Of a DNA stretch of 64,000 nucleotides, positions 12,639 to 25,965 are shown piece by piece. The notes beneath the pieces were generated by a model, which saw nothing but the letters and a program-made list of their open reading frames with translations, was not told the origin of the DNA and searched no databases. Location of the stretch: assembly GCA_026168455.1 (NCBI GenBank), contig CM047428.1, positions 2,546,887 through 2,610,886 on the forward strand. Reading direction: 5' to 3'. A program made the position numbers and the translations under genes. Source of the DNA: Theocolax elegans. Its lineage: Eukaryota; Arthropoda; Insecta; Hymenoptera; Cerocephalidae. The first letter of the stretch is position 1; every line of letters begins with the position of its first letter.

Positions 12639-12656
12639 TATATATATATATATATA
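12639..12656. repeat. (TA)9 microsatellite
   Basis: Pure TA run. Confidence 0.9.
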
Positions 12657-13299
12657 AAGGTACAGATAAAGGTACACATTTTATAACAATTTTATTACAT
12701 GCCATAATATCTTGTTTAATACATTCTAATACTGATTTCAATTAATTATATGCAGTGTTGAAGTTTAATAGAGTTTATGAATTTAATTACATTTTTATAC
12801 CATTATTTTTAAAGATTTTTTTACTATGTTTCTGAATATCTTTATTTTATTCTATTTTATATTATCTTTAATTTCTTATAATTAATATATTATTTTTTAT
12901 GGTCAACCAACTGTAAGACCGAAATAATTACGGTATAATTTATATCATTGACGTAAGAATTAATCATTAATTTTAATCTGTTTTAAATAAATCTTAATAA
13001 TATGTTTATTCAACTATTGTGTATAATACAATACCCATTTTCATCCAATTTATACTGTGCATTAGCAATCCAAATTAAATTAAACCATTGCGAATCTAAA
13101 ATAAAGTCGCCGCTAAAGTGTCAAAATCGAAAAGACATTCGACTCTCTAAAATTCACTTTAACGTTTCAAGAGATAAACAAAATTTACATAAACTATCTT
13201 ATAGAAACGTATTTCCGTATGTATAATGCGGATTTCACAAAATACTCCCATTGGAAGACGAAATTTTTTCCCTCGCGTTCAAAATATTTTCCTTTTTCC

Positions 13300-13700
13300 G
13301 TATAGATACATGTGTATGTAGCTATCGTAGATATGTACCGAGGTACTTTTCCAGTGCTCGACTTTGTTGGCACGGTTGCACTCGCTCTTTCTTTTACCCT
13401 CCTCCTCGTTTCTTTTTTTTTTTTTTTCTTTGATCGCCGCCGCCATGCCACAGAGTCGAAGCTCCTTTCTTCTAATTGGCCTGGTGCACACTTAGCGAAT
13501 AAACGCTCCTCCGCTTTGATCGATGCTCCGGCTCGACCCCTTGGAACAGCCAATTCACTCACTTTGTACGTGTGTGTACGTGTAAATCTATGACGGACGA
13601 ATCCACACGGACCTTGCGGGATAATGTCCTTTTCCATCCCTTTTCTTTTTGTGTTTCCTCGTGTACTACGTACGGTGGATTCTACTTTCAATTTCTTTGA
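13300..13700. promoter_or_regulatory. GC-richer island, possible regulatory element
   Basis: A CpG-containing stretch with GATCGCCGCCGCCATG near 13431 follows the T15 run. A 165-codon minus-strand frame crosses it, but it is rich in K/R/E from the poly-T and pyrimidine tract and looks non-coding. Confidence 0.25.
13413..13427 (+). repeat. T15 homopolymer
   Basis: Run of 15 T within a pyrimidine-rich tract. Confidence 0.95.
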
Positions 13701-15089
13701 CTGTTTCTTTTCATTTTCAACGCTCTTCGGGGAATGAGATACGTCTTTAAAATTGTTTTTTTCGACTTACTTCTCGAGCGGAGTGAAATCATTCTTCCTC
13801 GTAAACATCGTACATGTTTTTCCCAAACAAATAGAAAATCTATGTCTTCCTTGTAAAATTTTTAGGTAAACTTAAATTTGTCGCTAATGAGTATATATAA
13901 ATAGTGTAAATTCATAAACTTCACGTTCAATTTTCCAAATATTTGTTTTATAAATTTATTTTTATTTATATTAAATTGTTTATTTGTGATTGTTCGATGC
14001 ATTAATATAATTATAACACATAGAAATATGTATAGAGTAATAATATTTATTAGACGAATAATCCATATATTTTATGTTACCATTCAGTCGCACAATATTT
14101 TTTTATTTATTTACTGCGATATACTATAACTTATTTTTAAGGTAACTTTGTGTTTTACTTCAATTTTCAACTTATATAACTCAATTTTAAGTTTTAAAAT
14201 AGAGACACTTCGAGAGAAAACCTTTGAGAAATATTCTAGTTGTAAATAATGCTTCGATCTCGAACGGGAGGAGATCGAAAAACATAAAGGAAAATTCAGA
14301 AATGATATATGAAACTTCGATGATTAATTTTAATGGTAAAGCATTACATTGTTACATAATTATAATATTTGGAATATTATCAATGATAATATTTGTCTAA
14401 AAATGTTTAAATTATACGTATTTACATTTTATTATATGTATATTTACTGTTTTCAGTCGTTAATAATATAGTTTGTTCAGTGGAAATAACAATAATTAAA
14501 ATACAGCGAGGCATGTGCTCGATTAGGTTTTGGTAATTATATTATGGTAAATCAATGTCTGAATCGAACATCAAATTGCCCGAGGTAATTTCATCATTGT
14601 AATTCAGGAACTGCAAAGTATTTTCATGTGTGTTGTAATTACATCGATCAATCATTAATCAAACAATTAATATCAATTTTTACATGATAATTTTTGCTTG
14701 TAAAATGAAATTTGTAATTTGAAATTACACGTAAGTTAAGAGAAATATTTGCATATATATTTACATGTATATTCTATTCGATTACAGCAATTCGATGGAA
14801 ACGCATTGACATTAAGGTTTGTTAAAAAAAAAGGTATTTCCAAAGTTCTTAGTGTTATAAAATTTTTTGTGAAATTTCCGTGTCAATAAACGCGCGAGGA
14901 TTGTTCGTTACACTAAACCACTTTAAATTCATCGGTATAATTTCGCTGCGTACCAACCGGGCAACGTAAGGATAAAAATGGAGTGTGAAATATGCTATCG
15001 ACTATAGTCGTAAAAATATAAAAGAGTAAAAGATATCGGATGGGGTTTTTTTTAAGTTCCTAAATATACCAGGGTGAAAGGATGTTACG

Positions 15090-15480
15090 TAACAATAAAG
15101 AATCAAAGTTTTTGCGTTCTCGGTTTAACGGTCAGCCAGTGAAGCAGAAGCCACACATAGGGAATCCAAGACTGTTGCGTTCTCAGGTTGGCGCCCGTAA
15201 AAAAAAGCGGGCCAAACGAGATCTCGTTTAACGGGGCTCCAACCTAACGGATATACGAGGCTCATAAAAGTTATCAAATAACGTCGAAGCCGGATTCACG
15301 GGGAAAAGCGAATCGGCTGCCAAAGTAGTTTTAAGTTACCGCATCGTTTTGTTAAATCTGCTCCCACGCGTTTCAACTTTTCGCGTTTCGCGAGGCTCGT
15401 CACGACTCCGAGTCGACATTAAACTCCACTGCTAACTTTTCCTCCCGGGATCTATTTCTCAATCGCTACGAGCCTATTTC
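15090..15480. promoter_or_regulatory. GC-richer island with an inverted repeat
   Basis: Two copies of GCGTTCTC (near 15114 and 15177) precede the GC-rich hairpin at 15185-15245. CpG is frequent through TTTCGCGTTTCGCGAGG near 15379. This is one of the better candidates for a conserved noncoding element. Confidence 0.3.
15185..15245. repeat. GC-rich inverted repeat with an inner 16-bp palindrome
   Basis: AGGTTGGCGCCCGT on the left faces ACGGGGCTCCAACCT on the right. Between them lies the perfect palindrome AAACGAGATCTCGTTT (15214-15229). The arms are GC-rich in an AT-rich setting, so the structure is unlikely to be compositional. It sits inside a CpG-rich island. It could be a structured RNA, a protein-binding palindrome or a small mobile-element remnant. 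Confidence 0.6.
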
Positions 15481-15528
15481 GACTTCGTCACACCCCTTCT
15501 CCTTCTTTCTTTTTCTGCTTTCTGCTTT

Positions 15529-15553
15529 CTCTCTCTCTCTCTCTCTCTCTCTC
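15529..15553 (+). repeat. (CT)n microsatellite
   Basis: CT run following repeated CTTTCTG words. Confidence 0.95.
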
Positions 15554-15715
15554 CCCTTTTTTTTCTTCTTTAGACGAGGTTATTGTTCTCTCCGTTTGAA
15601 AGGTGCGACGCATCCTGGATTTTAAATTCTTTCGTGAATACCTACCGCCCTTTTTATTCGTATGCACGGAAAAACTTCCCGGTATTCCCTGGTGCCTCTT
15701 TTTTTTTCCTCCCGC

Positions 15716-15717
15716 CC

Positions 15718-15770
<53 letters not shown>
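15716..15770 (+). repeat. (CT)27 microsatellite
   Basis: Long CT run with a single CG interruption. The open frames read across it are low-complexity artefacts. Confidence 0.97.
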
Positions 15771-15777
<7 letters not shown>

Positions 15778-15889
15778 CCACTTTCAGGCTTACTGTACAT
15801 TCTCGAAGATGCGTTTTCGATTTCTTTTTAAACTTGGCCTAAATTTAGTCGGGTATTTCAAGTACGATCAAGAATTCGCATTCGTTTAA

Positions 15890-18800
15890 CGGTTTTCCGT
15901 TTGCCGGATATATCGAGATCCTGGTAATCAACTATATCTCAATGGTATTTGCGGATAATCTATATCATTATATTTATTAATAGATATTTTCGAATGGCAA
16001 TATAGAGAAAATTATTTTTCAGAGATATTGGATGTGTATATTATTTCGTATTCATCAAGCCATTTCAGTATTATCAATATAATGCGCTCCCATAAATATA
16101 TTCGACGTACAAATTATACATGCGGATACGCTTAACTACTTGTATTGTTTATGCGCACAAGATAAAATTCCAGTATAATTTTAATCGATTTATCGCGAAT
16201 AATATTGTTAAATATCAATGATTACTTTTCGTGTATATATATATATTATAAATATTAATATACGTTCGTACGTGACTGAGTTATTTTTTTTTATCGATAG
16301 ATGAAATTTATGTATTTAAAAACAAGTGTCCAAAATATTTTTATCGCACTTACCTACATTAATAATTTAGGTGAATATTTTTGGTTATTAACAAATATTT
16401 TCATAGTTTCATACATTTTATACCAATATTTTAAATTTCAATCGGATCTCCATCTTTTTTTTTCTTTATTCAGTACAATAAAATACCCCTCAAAACATTT
16501 ATAAAGTCTATATTAATCTACATAATCCTGTTTTTAATTATATGTAAAGCATAGCCACGCTTATCTTCTCGGCGATTTTAATTTTTCATGAGCTTATATT
16601 ATCTTTTACTCAACTTTTTTTTTTAGTTTAGTCAAATTTTCTCGAAAGAGTAAGTCTCTAAAAGGACATATAACGTTATGAATTTGTCTCATAATGTGCA
16701 ACAACTTTAATAATATATATATATATATATTATACACGTACACGAAATAAATTAATTTCATCACTCGCATGATTAACTTCACTCAACCTAGAATTTGTTA
16801 AAAAGAATCCAATTAAATCGTGGAATATAACGGTAATATTTACTCTCTCACACACTTTCTGTCTATACATACACAAATTTTTTTGACGTATAAAAATTTA
16901 GGATTCTCTTGGATATACGTTTCTCGTGTGTCTGATTATGTTTTTATTTTACGTCCAGTAGAATTACACCCAGGAAAAAGAAAACTAATTTTCGGGATAT
17001 TAAGCCGCAGTGAAAAGGCACGTTTCTCTCAGCATTTTTTTCCATGAAAATTGTTTCGCGCCTCTTGCGCATTGCGTAAAATGGCTTAATATTCCAAGTG
17101 CTTGGACGACCGCGTTCCCTCTCTTCTTGTTCTTCTACTTTGTCTTTTTTCTTTTCTATTTAATTATTTCAAATAATTCGCTCGTGGGGTTTAAGTTTTT
17201 AAAATTCACTCTAATTTTGGGTACGCCGTGATGCGCAGACGTTGTGCTTTACATTACGCTCCAACGGATGCGAAATAATTAAAAGTTATTGTAAATATGT
17301 ACGAAATCTCGTTAACGTTTTGTGTACAATTAATTTAATTAAAATTACTTCACTTTGCGCTTACTTTGGCAAAACACATTTACGTGATTTTAATTTCGTG
17401 TTTACTCGTTCCTTTTCAAACTTATGTATATACCTGTCTAAAAATTGTAAGCTCTCGGAATACGTATACGGAATGTTATTCTATTTTAATTACGTGTGCG
17501 AATCGTTCATTAAATTTGATAATTATTATTCGGCCACTGTACGAAGTTCCTTTGACGTCTTTTCGTTTGCGTTACGCGTGAATTTAAGATTCTATGTAAT
17601 TCGTTTCGTAAAGGCTGTGTTTAAAGAAATACGTCTAATACTCACTTTACTTCACTTTGTAAACTTTCTTCAATTTCTATATAGTAGCTTTCACTTAATA
17701 TTATAGACTTTTGCGATTCAATGCTAAAAGTGAGAAAAATAATAATATTTTTAATTCGCGTTTCGGTGATGCGATAATTGACGTTTCGTACAATGTTGAC
17801 GGTCCGCAACGTTAGTCCATTTGTCCGGTCGTAAAAAAGTTGAGCTTGCGCAACCGATTGCAGTTTTAATAAAGCGCCGTATTGTCGATGTACTTTTCCA
17901 ATAAATGTCGTCAGAGTTATCGGTGGGGTTGCAGTTGCAGGGTACCAAACTCGTCGGCAAAATGAATTTGAGATTTAGGACGAATGGAGGGGTGGAGGAG
18001 GGGATTCTGATAAGAGAAAAGCGTTTATCGCGTTTTCTACAGACGTTACCGATTGTTTTTCATCCCTCGAACGTTACTTCTGCTTTTGGTGGATTTTCGC
18101 ACCCCGTTTTATCCAGTTATATAAAGAGAGTTTTAAGCGACGCTCGAATTGAAACTATAAAACTCGGGTCATTGTTTCGAATTGAAAAATGTCTTATCGA
18201 TAATGAACGTTGCCTCTGGATTATGTGGAACTTCTTATCTTATTTGTTGAATTATTATATACTCGACTAATAGGTTAAAACGTACTTGCGAACGATCGAC
18301 GTTTTACGTCTAAGTTATGTTTATTACATCCGATTCGATGATAATTATTTTATTATATTTCCAGTAGTATAGAACGTAAGTTCTTTATAACATCGGTTTT
18401 ATATTGAATCGATGAAATCGACAATGAAAATCGCGAAAAGAAGGATTAGTTTTAAATTTTACAACATCGACGTTTCATAAAATTTTTGTACGAAATTGAA
18501 TGACAGAAATAAAATTTACATGGTGGTATGGCCATCAAAGCGTGTTATTTAAGAGTCCTAAGCAATATTTTCTCGAACTTGTCAATTTTCATAATTTCAT
18601 TATATATTTAGTCGAATGATTTTAAATATTTAAGATACCCGTATAATTTTAAATCAAATCACCATGTTTTTTATGAAATCTAAAATTAAAATCTTCTTTC
18701 ATACGGCTGACGATCTCGTTTTCTTTAAAAATCTTGGATTTATTCCAGCTTCTCCATGCCGCCGAAGTGAATCTTCACCCTTATGATCTATTAAGATGTT

Positions 18801-19205
18801 TCAGCATTATTGATAAAAGAAGGCGCATTAAAATACGAGTGTATATTAACTTTTGTCAACGTTTCTTACAAAACTGGACAATTAAATTCCTACAGATATA
18901 AATCATCGTCATAATTATCAAAGATCAATTTGTTAAAAAAATTTGTATATAATAATTAATAGATAATTTTCAAATGAAGTTAAAGGGATGTCAAATTCGT
19001 TACGTTACTTTTTTTCTTAAAAATTTTAATGTTTTATATTAAAATTTAGAGAAAACCGACGAACAAATCGACCTTCATAATAAAATAATACAATTGTGCA
19101 ACTTTTTAAAGCGATTGATGAAGCGGTTCGTAAGACCACTTGTTTTGAAAATGTGTACTGCCCCTGTACTGATACCTAAAAACATGTTAAAATAATGAAA
19201 CTCAC
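15890..19205. other. No gene seen: AT-rich DNA
   Basis: The longest frame (154 codons, 17242-17706, plus) has the F/Y/L/N/I-rich make-up of translated AT-rich DNA. A slightly GC-richer stretch at 17750-18180 holds no recognisable protein. Confidence 0.55.
16712..16732. repeat. (AT)n microsatellite
   Basis: Pure AT run. Confidence 0.9.
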
Positions 19206-19209
19206 TAAC

Positions 19210-19431
19210 TACACTGAGAATATTTGTTGAAGTTATTACATATGTATGTAGATTAAATACATTATTATTGAAATAAAAACACCGACATTTAAGACAAATA
19301 AACCACATTTCAAATAAATAATGAGACATATATTTGAAACAACAAAATAGACATTCGTTTCAAACAAATATTTTATTCTCCGTATTCAGTCAAATATTTT
19401 AGTGAATCAATTGAATTTTTTTCTCAGTGTT
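19210..19431. mobile_element. MITE with CACTGAGAA ends, third member
   Basis: TACACTGAGAATATTTGTTGA on the left faces TCAATTGAATTTTTTTCTCAGTG on the right (first bases shown from each end). TA is at the left edge and TT at the right. The interior is AT-rich, with inverted TTTCAAATAAAT and TTCGTTTCAAACAAATATT words. Non-coding and diverged. Confidence 0.6.
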
Positions 19432-20919
19432 CTCCATTAATCGTTCTAAAATTTTGCACAATCGTCATTCGTATCATTGCAAAGGGCAACGCTCTCGTAT
19501 TTGAATAAAAATATATTAATTTTTGTAAAAACAACGTTTCTTAGTTACTGATTTTAAGCGCGGGATATAAAATACGAATTAGTACAGATTCTAATTAATT
19601 AAATATAAGTCAAAGAGAGCGAATGCCACGGGGAAAAAGAGTAGATAAATCTTTCTTTAAAAAGCAGCGGGTGCAGCACGCGCGGAATCTCATCGATCTC
19701 CCTGCTAGCCGATTGTTACCGACAAGAGAGAAAGATTGTACCTACTCGAAAAGACGAACAATGTACCAGGAAACTTGGAAATGCCTCGTCTCTCGTTGTA
19801 CGGACATCAGCTTCGACGATGTCTTTGCAACACCGGAACGAAATACTGCGAATCACTAACGTTACCAAAGAAAGAGATTAATTAACTTCTTGTTAATGTT
19901 AATGCACTTTTATTTACTTCCGTCTAATCGTCCATCAGTTTGATGTATAAAGGCAATTTTAAAAATGTATAATACAACATTTTTTTTACAATGAAAAATT
20001 ATTGTATTTTATATCAAACTTTATCACGTACATTTAGTAAATTTTTTTATACATTTTACTAAAAAATGAACGTTTGCATAGATTAAAGTAAAAATAGTGT
20101 GTATTATTTTATTAATCAATTTTTCTGAATGTATTATTATTATTATAAACTTTGAATTTTTCGTGTATAATTTAAATTATCTTTTTTCGGAGCTGTTTGC
20201 AAGAGACAATAGCGTATCAAACTTTATTGTACGGTTTTAAATATGAAGATAATGTTACATAAAGTGTAAGAGTATCCGCGGTTATCATATTTTAAATTAC
20301 GTAGTGCAATTTTATATTTTATAGTCGGGCATTGAATTTTACGAATTATTTCAGTTAAAGATAAATGAGGTTAAAGGAGGAAACTCGAAAAGTTTGTTTA
20401 AATAAGAACATCGAGGAAGAAAAATATTAGGTGTATTGGGTAAAACAAAAACCTGACGGGCTTTTAAATAGTTTTTAGTGTCTCTGCTAATTGTTTAAAG
20501 TTTCGAACGTTGCTGACTTGCGAAACTTTTGATAGTTTAAAAATTTTCAAGTATTTTACGCAGTAACTTTGTTGTATCCTATCCGTTGCCAACATTTGTA
20601 AATGTGTAACTCAAGAATGTAATTAGGTTAATAATTGAAATAACTCGTAAAGAAAAGATATTGTAAGTATAAGTATTTTTAAGGATATGTAGATGTAAAA
20701 TTTTATATTCTCGAATGTAAACAAGGATTCAATATCGTAAAAATATTAATAACAGCTTTTGACTGACCATTTAGTCTTATTTCTACTTTTCAACTCAAAA
20801 ATTATGTCGAAAATCCTATTATAAAATTGAGTGAGCGCTCGAATCGAAGATCTCGAATCTCGATCTCGAACATTAAAAACTCGAAAATCAAGGGAAAACA
20901 AAACATCGGCGCGCGTAGC

Positions 20920-21242
20920 GCGTCCATATCCACTAGTATTTAATAAATAATCTGAACAAAATTTATACGAATAGTTTCAAACATAAGGTATGACCTGACA
21001 TTATGATTTAAACAAAAAATATCTTCTAATAATAATGGAAAAGATAATGTTTGAACAATAGTAATTATTAAGCAGAAAAGACATATGTCCAACGGAAATA
21101 TTCTATTTAAATTATCGATCTAAAAAACTGGAAATATTTGGGTGTAAAATAAGGTTTGACGTTTAGAATTTATTCAAAAATTCATTTTTTGTTTATGAAA
21201 AAATATAAAAATGACCATTTTATGCGTCTGACACGTCCTTAA
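20920..21242. mobile_element. Family 1 inverted-repeat element, diverged copy
   Basis: The right end GTCTGACACGTCCTTAA carries an intact TTAA. The body shows AAACATAAGGTATGACCTGAC and, later, ATTATCGATCTAAAAAACTG, in the same order as the other two copies. The left end is not recognisable and is only estimated from spacing. Confidence 0.55.
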
Positions 21243-21934
21243 CATTGTTCTTAATATTTTATTATTATTATCTTTTATTTATTATGTTTATATTATTTTC
21301 GAACTATATATCGCAATTTTTCTAAAATATAAACCAAATAGTATTGAAATTATTAATAGGATAAGATTTTGTAAAAAAAAAGGGGGTGAAGAAAGTTTAA
21401 GAGAAAAACAGGACTTTCGGAGTAAGAAGCTACAACGGAAAGCAATTAGTGGGTTGGTCGCCTCTGGCATATCGCAAATACTAGAAAGAATCTACGTTTT
21501 CTTCGTACTTGCATTTTCTCCCTCGAGAGGGTAGCTTAAATATAATTCTCCTCGACGATTTCCCAACACGCTCCGCATCTATAAAAGTAAATGGTTTATT
21601 TTGCAAAGATGTAGAACTGTGTAGGTAGGTTTCTTTTCTGGTTTTTTTTCTTTTTCGACGAAAAAATTCAGTAAAGGAAGTTTAGCGGCATAGTTTAGGA
21701 GTCACGTGAATTCTGCTGTGGCGAATCGTCTTATTTATATCGGTTGGGGATTACAAGCACAGGGGGAGATGTCCGAGATTTTGGAAGACGTAGTAAGAGG
21801 ATTTTCAAAGATGTAAAGGTTATTAAAGTGACATCGAGGGTGAGCGGACAGGTATCTGTTAAATTATGGTAATTTCTTGAATCAACCATTTTCTTATCAC
21901 GGGGAAGTTACTTTTATTCTCTTTAGAGACTAAA

Positions 21935-21935
21935 A

Positions 21936-21966
<31 letters not shown>
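21935..21966. repeat. (AT)n/(GT)n microsatellite
   Basis: Short GT step inside an AT run. Confidence 0.9.
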
Positions 21967-23249
21967 CGATATTTACTCCTTCAGGTGCGGTTGAATTAGC
22001 ATACATATAGGTGTATAAATTACATCGAAATGAATTTATGTTATATTAAATTAACACGAAGGAAACGTATATTTTGTTTTACGATTTAATTTATTTCGGC
22101 ACAACGTTATTTGCATCATCGCACGCGTAATCGTAATATTTTATGTATTTTTTCTTTCTTTAAATATTACTTTACAACGCATTTAATAATGAGCACAAGA
22201 TAATAACGTTCTGATTTTTAATTTTTCGTTTTGCTTGTGCTCTTCTGGTACCTCGAGCAAATCGATGATGATATAATAAATAAACGTAAACAATTGTAAG
22301 TACGAATAATTAATTATTAATATTGAATTACGTCGTAATTCTCTCAGTACCTTAACATTGTAATTATATTTCACCTGTTGCTCGTTATGGACTTGACGCA
22401 ACAGAACAATTTCTTTATTTCTTAATGAAATATTCATTAACATTAATTAAATTAAAATACTTTTCACATAATTTTATATATTACTATTGAGTAACATCAG
22501 TTTTCTAGGTTTTTTTTGTTACTTTTTTTCTATGAAATATATTAACAAAACGAATGTTAAGTTTAATGAAAAAAAAATTCGATTAACGCGCTTATTCGAG
22601 CAATCAATTAACGCCTTCGCGCACGTGAATTCGGGTAAATACATCAACGAAAATCCGTCTAGCAAACTGGTAAACTTGAGGTTCCGGTTTTGACATCGGG
22701 AATTACGGAAGACGCGAAGGTGTAGGACTCGACGTGAATCAGCGTATAACGTTGACGTTACGGTTAGCTCTATATGTGCCTATGTACATACATATACACA
22801 CAGTTAGCGCTCTCGTTATCCGCGCTATGGACAACGTTAAATTAATATTGAATTAGTTTTCGAAACTATTGAATTTGAACAGTAGGCATTAGAGGATTGT
22901 CCCTCGTGACTGTCAAGGTATTAATAATAATTTCTTGTTACAATCACTCTAGGATACAATATTTATGAATCTCATTAGGCTGTAATTCGCGTGAACGCGG
23001 GTGGGATATTTCGTAACGATTAAACGTCTATTGTTAAATTGGTATATTTATTTATTAATTAAGTTTATTGTTAAATTTAATTTTGTAATTTTGTAATTTT
23101 GTTTAAGGCTACTGCGTGTACTGTATTTTTGATCAAAAGTGTGACTAAAATATCGATTTTTTTAAACACTATTTTTAGAATCTTTCTTTACAAAATAAAA
23201 GACGCGTGTATATCCAAATATTAAATTTTTTTAATTCTATTCACATGTT

Positions 23250-23803
23250 CCCTGCTGGAAATGTGAACTAAAAATTAGGAATTAAAAGTAGTCAGTTAAT
23301 AGGTTAAATGAAACGCTTTTTCCCACTGCGTTCGTCCATTTAATAGATTGCCGTAACCTCCAAATATTTTCACTTCACCTTCTGGCCATACATGTACTTA
23401 AAACTCCAAATTTTTAATCAAATTGGATCGTTTACTCGAATACTAATACTAATTTACTCTTAATTCTGCATTTAAACCAGTCATTTTAAAGTATCATTCA
23501 GATTTACAATATTTCCAATTTATTTTCCAAATCTATTTAAAGTGTCATTTAAATAGTTAGGAAATAGGTATAGTTTCGGTGTCCATTTTATCAAATAATC
23601 CGATCTTTTATGGGTTGAAACAAGGACTTAAATGAACATATCGTAATCATTAGTTGTTTTGAATCTAAGAAATGGGCGAATTAAAGAGAAAAAAGCGTTT
23701 CATTTAACAGTGGTAACAAGCTAGCAGAAGTAGCTATAAAATACGTTAATTTAGTTAATAACCTATTATTTGCCGATTTTTAATTTTCTGATTTCTAGCA
23801 GGG
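23250..23803. mobile_element. 554-bp inverted-repeat element with CCCTGCT ends (family 3)
   Basis: Ends CCCTGCTGGAAAT and ATTTCTAGCAGGG are inverted. The pairing continues with gaps: TTAGGAATTAAAAG and GTTAATAGGTTAAATG on the left against AACCTATTATTTGCCG and TTAATTTTCTGATTTC on the right. GAAACGCTTTTTCCC also faces AAAAAAGCGTTTC. No transposase frame is present. No clear target duplication is visible, so the superfamily is unassigned. Confidence 0.65.
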
Positions 23804-24659
23804 TTATCATATAACGTTCTTTATTTCAAATTATTACTATTTTATTGACTTTAATAATTTATTCCTTTGTGCCCATTCTTATTTAATTTAATTAGTGACT
23901 TTTTTCACTGGAACATTTAGAAGCAATTATTTATTTTTTTGCTGATCTTACATGTGTATCCAATGTAATTTTAATACAAATCGCACCAAACTAATTTTGT
24001 ATTTTCTACGTCCTTATAGTGACAACACGTATTTCATTGATAAACTCGTTCATTCATTTATTTACTCGTTTGTTTTCTATTTGTATACCCACCATTGCAA
24101 ATTGCGAAAATACCTTTCATTAGCGGAATTCGTAAGCGATTCAACCCACGAGGAATCGAAAACCAATCAACTAAATTTGAACGCGAAATAAAAAAAAGAA
24201 AAAAAAACGCTATAGTTGACGCTTAATTTGAGTGCTCGTCGACCGAAAAATTTGAAAAAAATGCGCACACGAATACAAACAAAGGGTGTTATATATGTCC
24301 CCGTAATATCTGACGCGTCGTAACGTAATTCCCTATAGACATGTGGCCTATTGAGACGAGCCTCGCAACAATAACACTGACAGCCTGTAAACACGGCTGT
24401 GAGAATTCGCGTGCAATCCCCTGTACACCGCATATTAAAGCCCGATCTTTGCTCTCGGGTTAAGTGTGCGGTCATCAAGGTGTAATTTTCGAGTTCGATC
24501 GTGTACCCGTGGCGATTCCAACGGACATCAAATCTCTCCTGTGTAAAAGGATATTGGGTTGTACGGAAATTTTGAACTATCTACTTTGTAAAGAGATGCA
24601 ATTCGAGATTGTTGAAAATTTATACATCGGAATATTGCATTCTACATTGGTAATATCCC

Positions 24660-24725
24660 TTGCACCAGAAGCAAATATTATTTGCAAATTAAAATTTTTT
24701 AATTTTTTTTTCTCTTCTGGTGTAA
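24660..24725. repeat. Short hairpin, 12-bp arms
   Basis: TTGCACCAGAAG faces CTTCTGGTGTAA with one mismatch across about 42 bases. The loop begins with a second small palindrome, GCAAATATTATTTGC. It may be a tiny MITE remnant or a chance structure. Confidence 0.4.
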
Positions 24726-25470
24726 TAATTAATATTGTATAAAAACTAGGTTAACGGGACAGATTGAACCATGGATTTGCCGAGATCGTAATTTTAATTA
24801 CACGAGAGTTGTTGTATCAAAATTAATGATCTATCGGTTACTTCAATTTGGCTATAATTGTCATTGTTAATTGATATTGATTATACGAACAATCGATAGG
24901 ATATCCAGAATCGAATAAAAAGAATTACGAAATCTTGGATTTTTTTGTAATTATATAAAACGAAATCAAAATTAAAAGCGTACGTCTATTTGTTAATGAC
25001 GTTTCGTATTATCATTATACAGTTAGCAAAATATAAAATCTCAAATTCATATTTTATGTATTTAACGCTTTTAATTTAGATATTAAATGACTACACAATC
25101 GATTCAGTATTCAAAAGGTAAAAAGAAACGCATATAATCATCAAAAGTCACTGTAAGGTAAATTTTTAATGAAAGAAATTTACACCATTGACTGGGTCAT
25201 TTTAACGAGTACTATCGCACGTATTCCTTTTGTAATTATTATTTAATATTGTAATTGTCATTTTTTCATCCGTACAATTAAAAATCGCGATATAAAATGA
25301 AATAATTGATCCGTAATTGAAGAAAAAGGAAACGCGATTGGTATAAATATTTGTAAAGAAAGGATTGTAAACACTTAAGCAGGTGGACTCGGCTATTTAA
25401 CCCAATTGAAAGGCAAACCAGAGTAAATGGAATTCTTCGCGACCACTTGCAAATAGTTGGAGCCAACCAA

Positions 25471-25499
25471 AGGAATCCATTGAAATTCCATGGATTCCT
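25471..25499. repeat. Short perfect hairpin
   Basis: AGGAATCCAT and ATGGATTCCT are perfect inverted repeats around a 9-base loop. It lies in a GC-richer patch. Function unknown. Confidence 0.4.
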
Positions 25500-25965
25500 G
25501 TGGACGAGTAAAACGTACCGTCGATATTCATTTACCCACCCTGTCAAACTCAGTCGTCTCCTACCTGCTCGATTGTTAGCTCGCTATCAGTCGGTTCCTT
25601 GCCCACATCTGGGTTGTAGCGTAACGAGCCGCCTCCTCGTTCGCCTAATTCCCCGTATTAATTTCTCTAATTACGGACCAATGCGCTATCCCTCTTCCCT
25701 TGCTTCATTACTTCTCCTAAGGGGAGATGCTAGACGATTATTTAGTATTACACCAACCAAGACAATATTCCACAAGTTCATTAGAAATAATTAATTTTCC
25801 GCCTATTAATTATTTATGGATACTTAAGCTTCATTAATGTTTGTTCTATATACTTAGTCGCCTTCGTCCAATTTCAAAATTTAAAACCAGAGAGAGTGAT
25901 AAATAGACGTTTACTCGTTATTCTAAGGAGGTGTACCAAAGTCAACTGTTAATCCTCCATCCTTT

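Noticed and set aside
13194..13691. 165-codon minus-strand open frame
   Set aside because: Rich in K, R and E because it reads across a T15 and pyrimidine tract; no domain, no conserved start or splice context.
15488..15889. Overlapping SLSLSL and RERERE frames
   Set aside because: Direct translations of CT microsatellites.
17242..17706. 154-codon plus-strand frame with hydrophobic stretches resembling membrane segments
   Set aside because: F/Y/L/I/N richness is what AT-rich DNA gives in any frame; no family resemblance or coding context.
20831..20890. Repeated TCTCGA/TCTCGAA words, similar to words near 26700-26760
   Set aside because: Short, irregular, and no element boundaries; similarity may be compositional.
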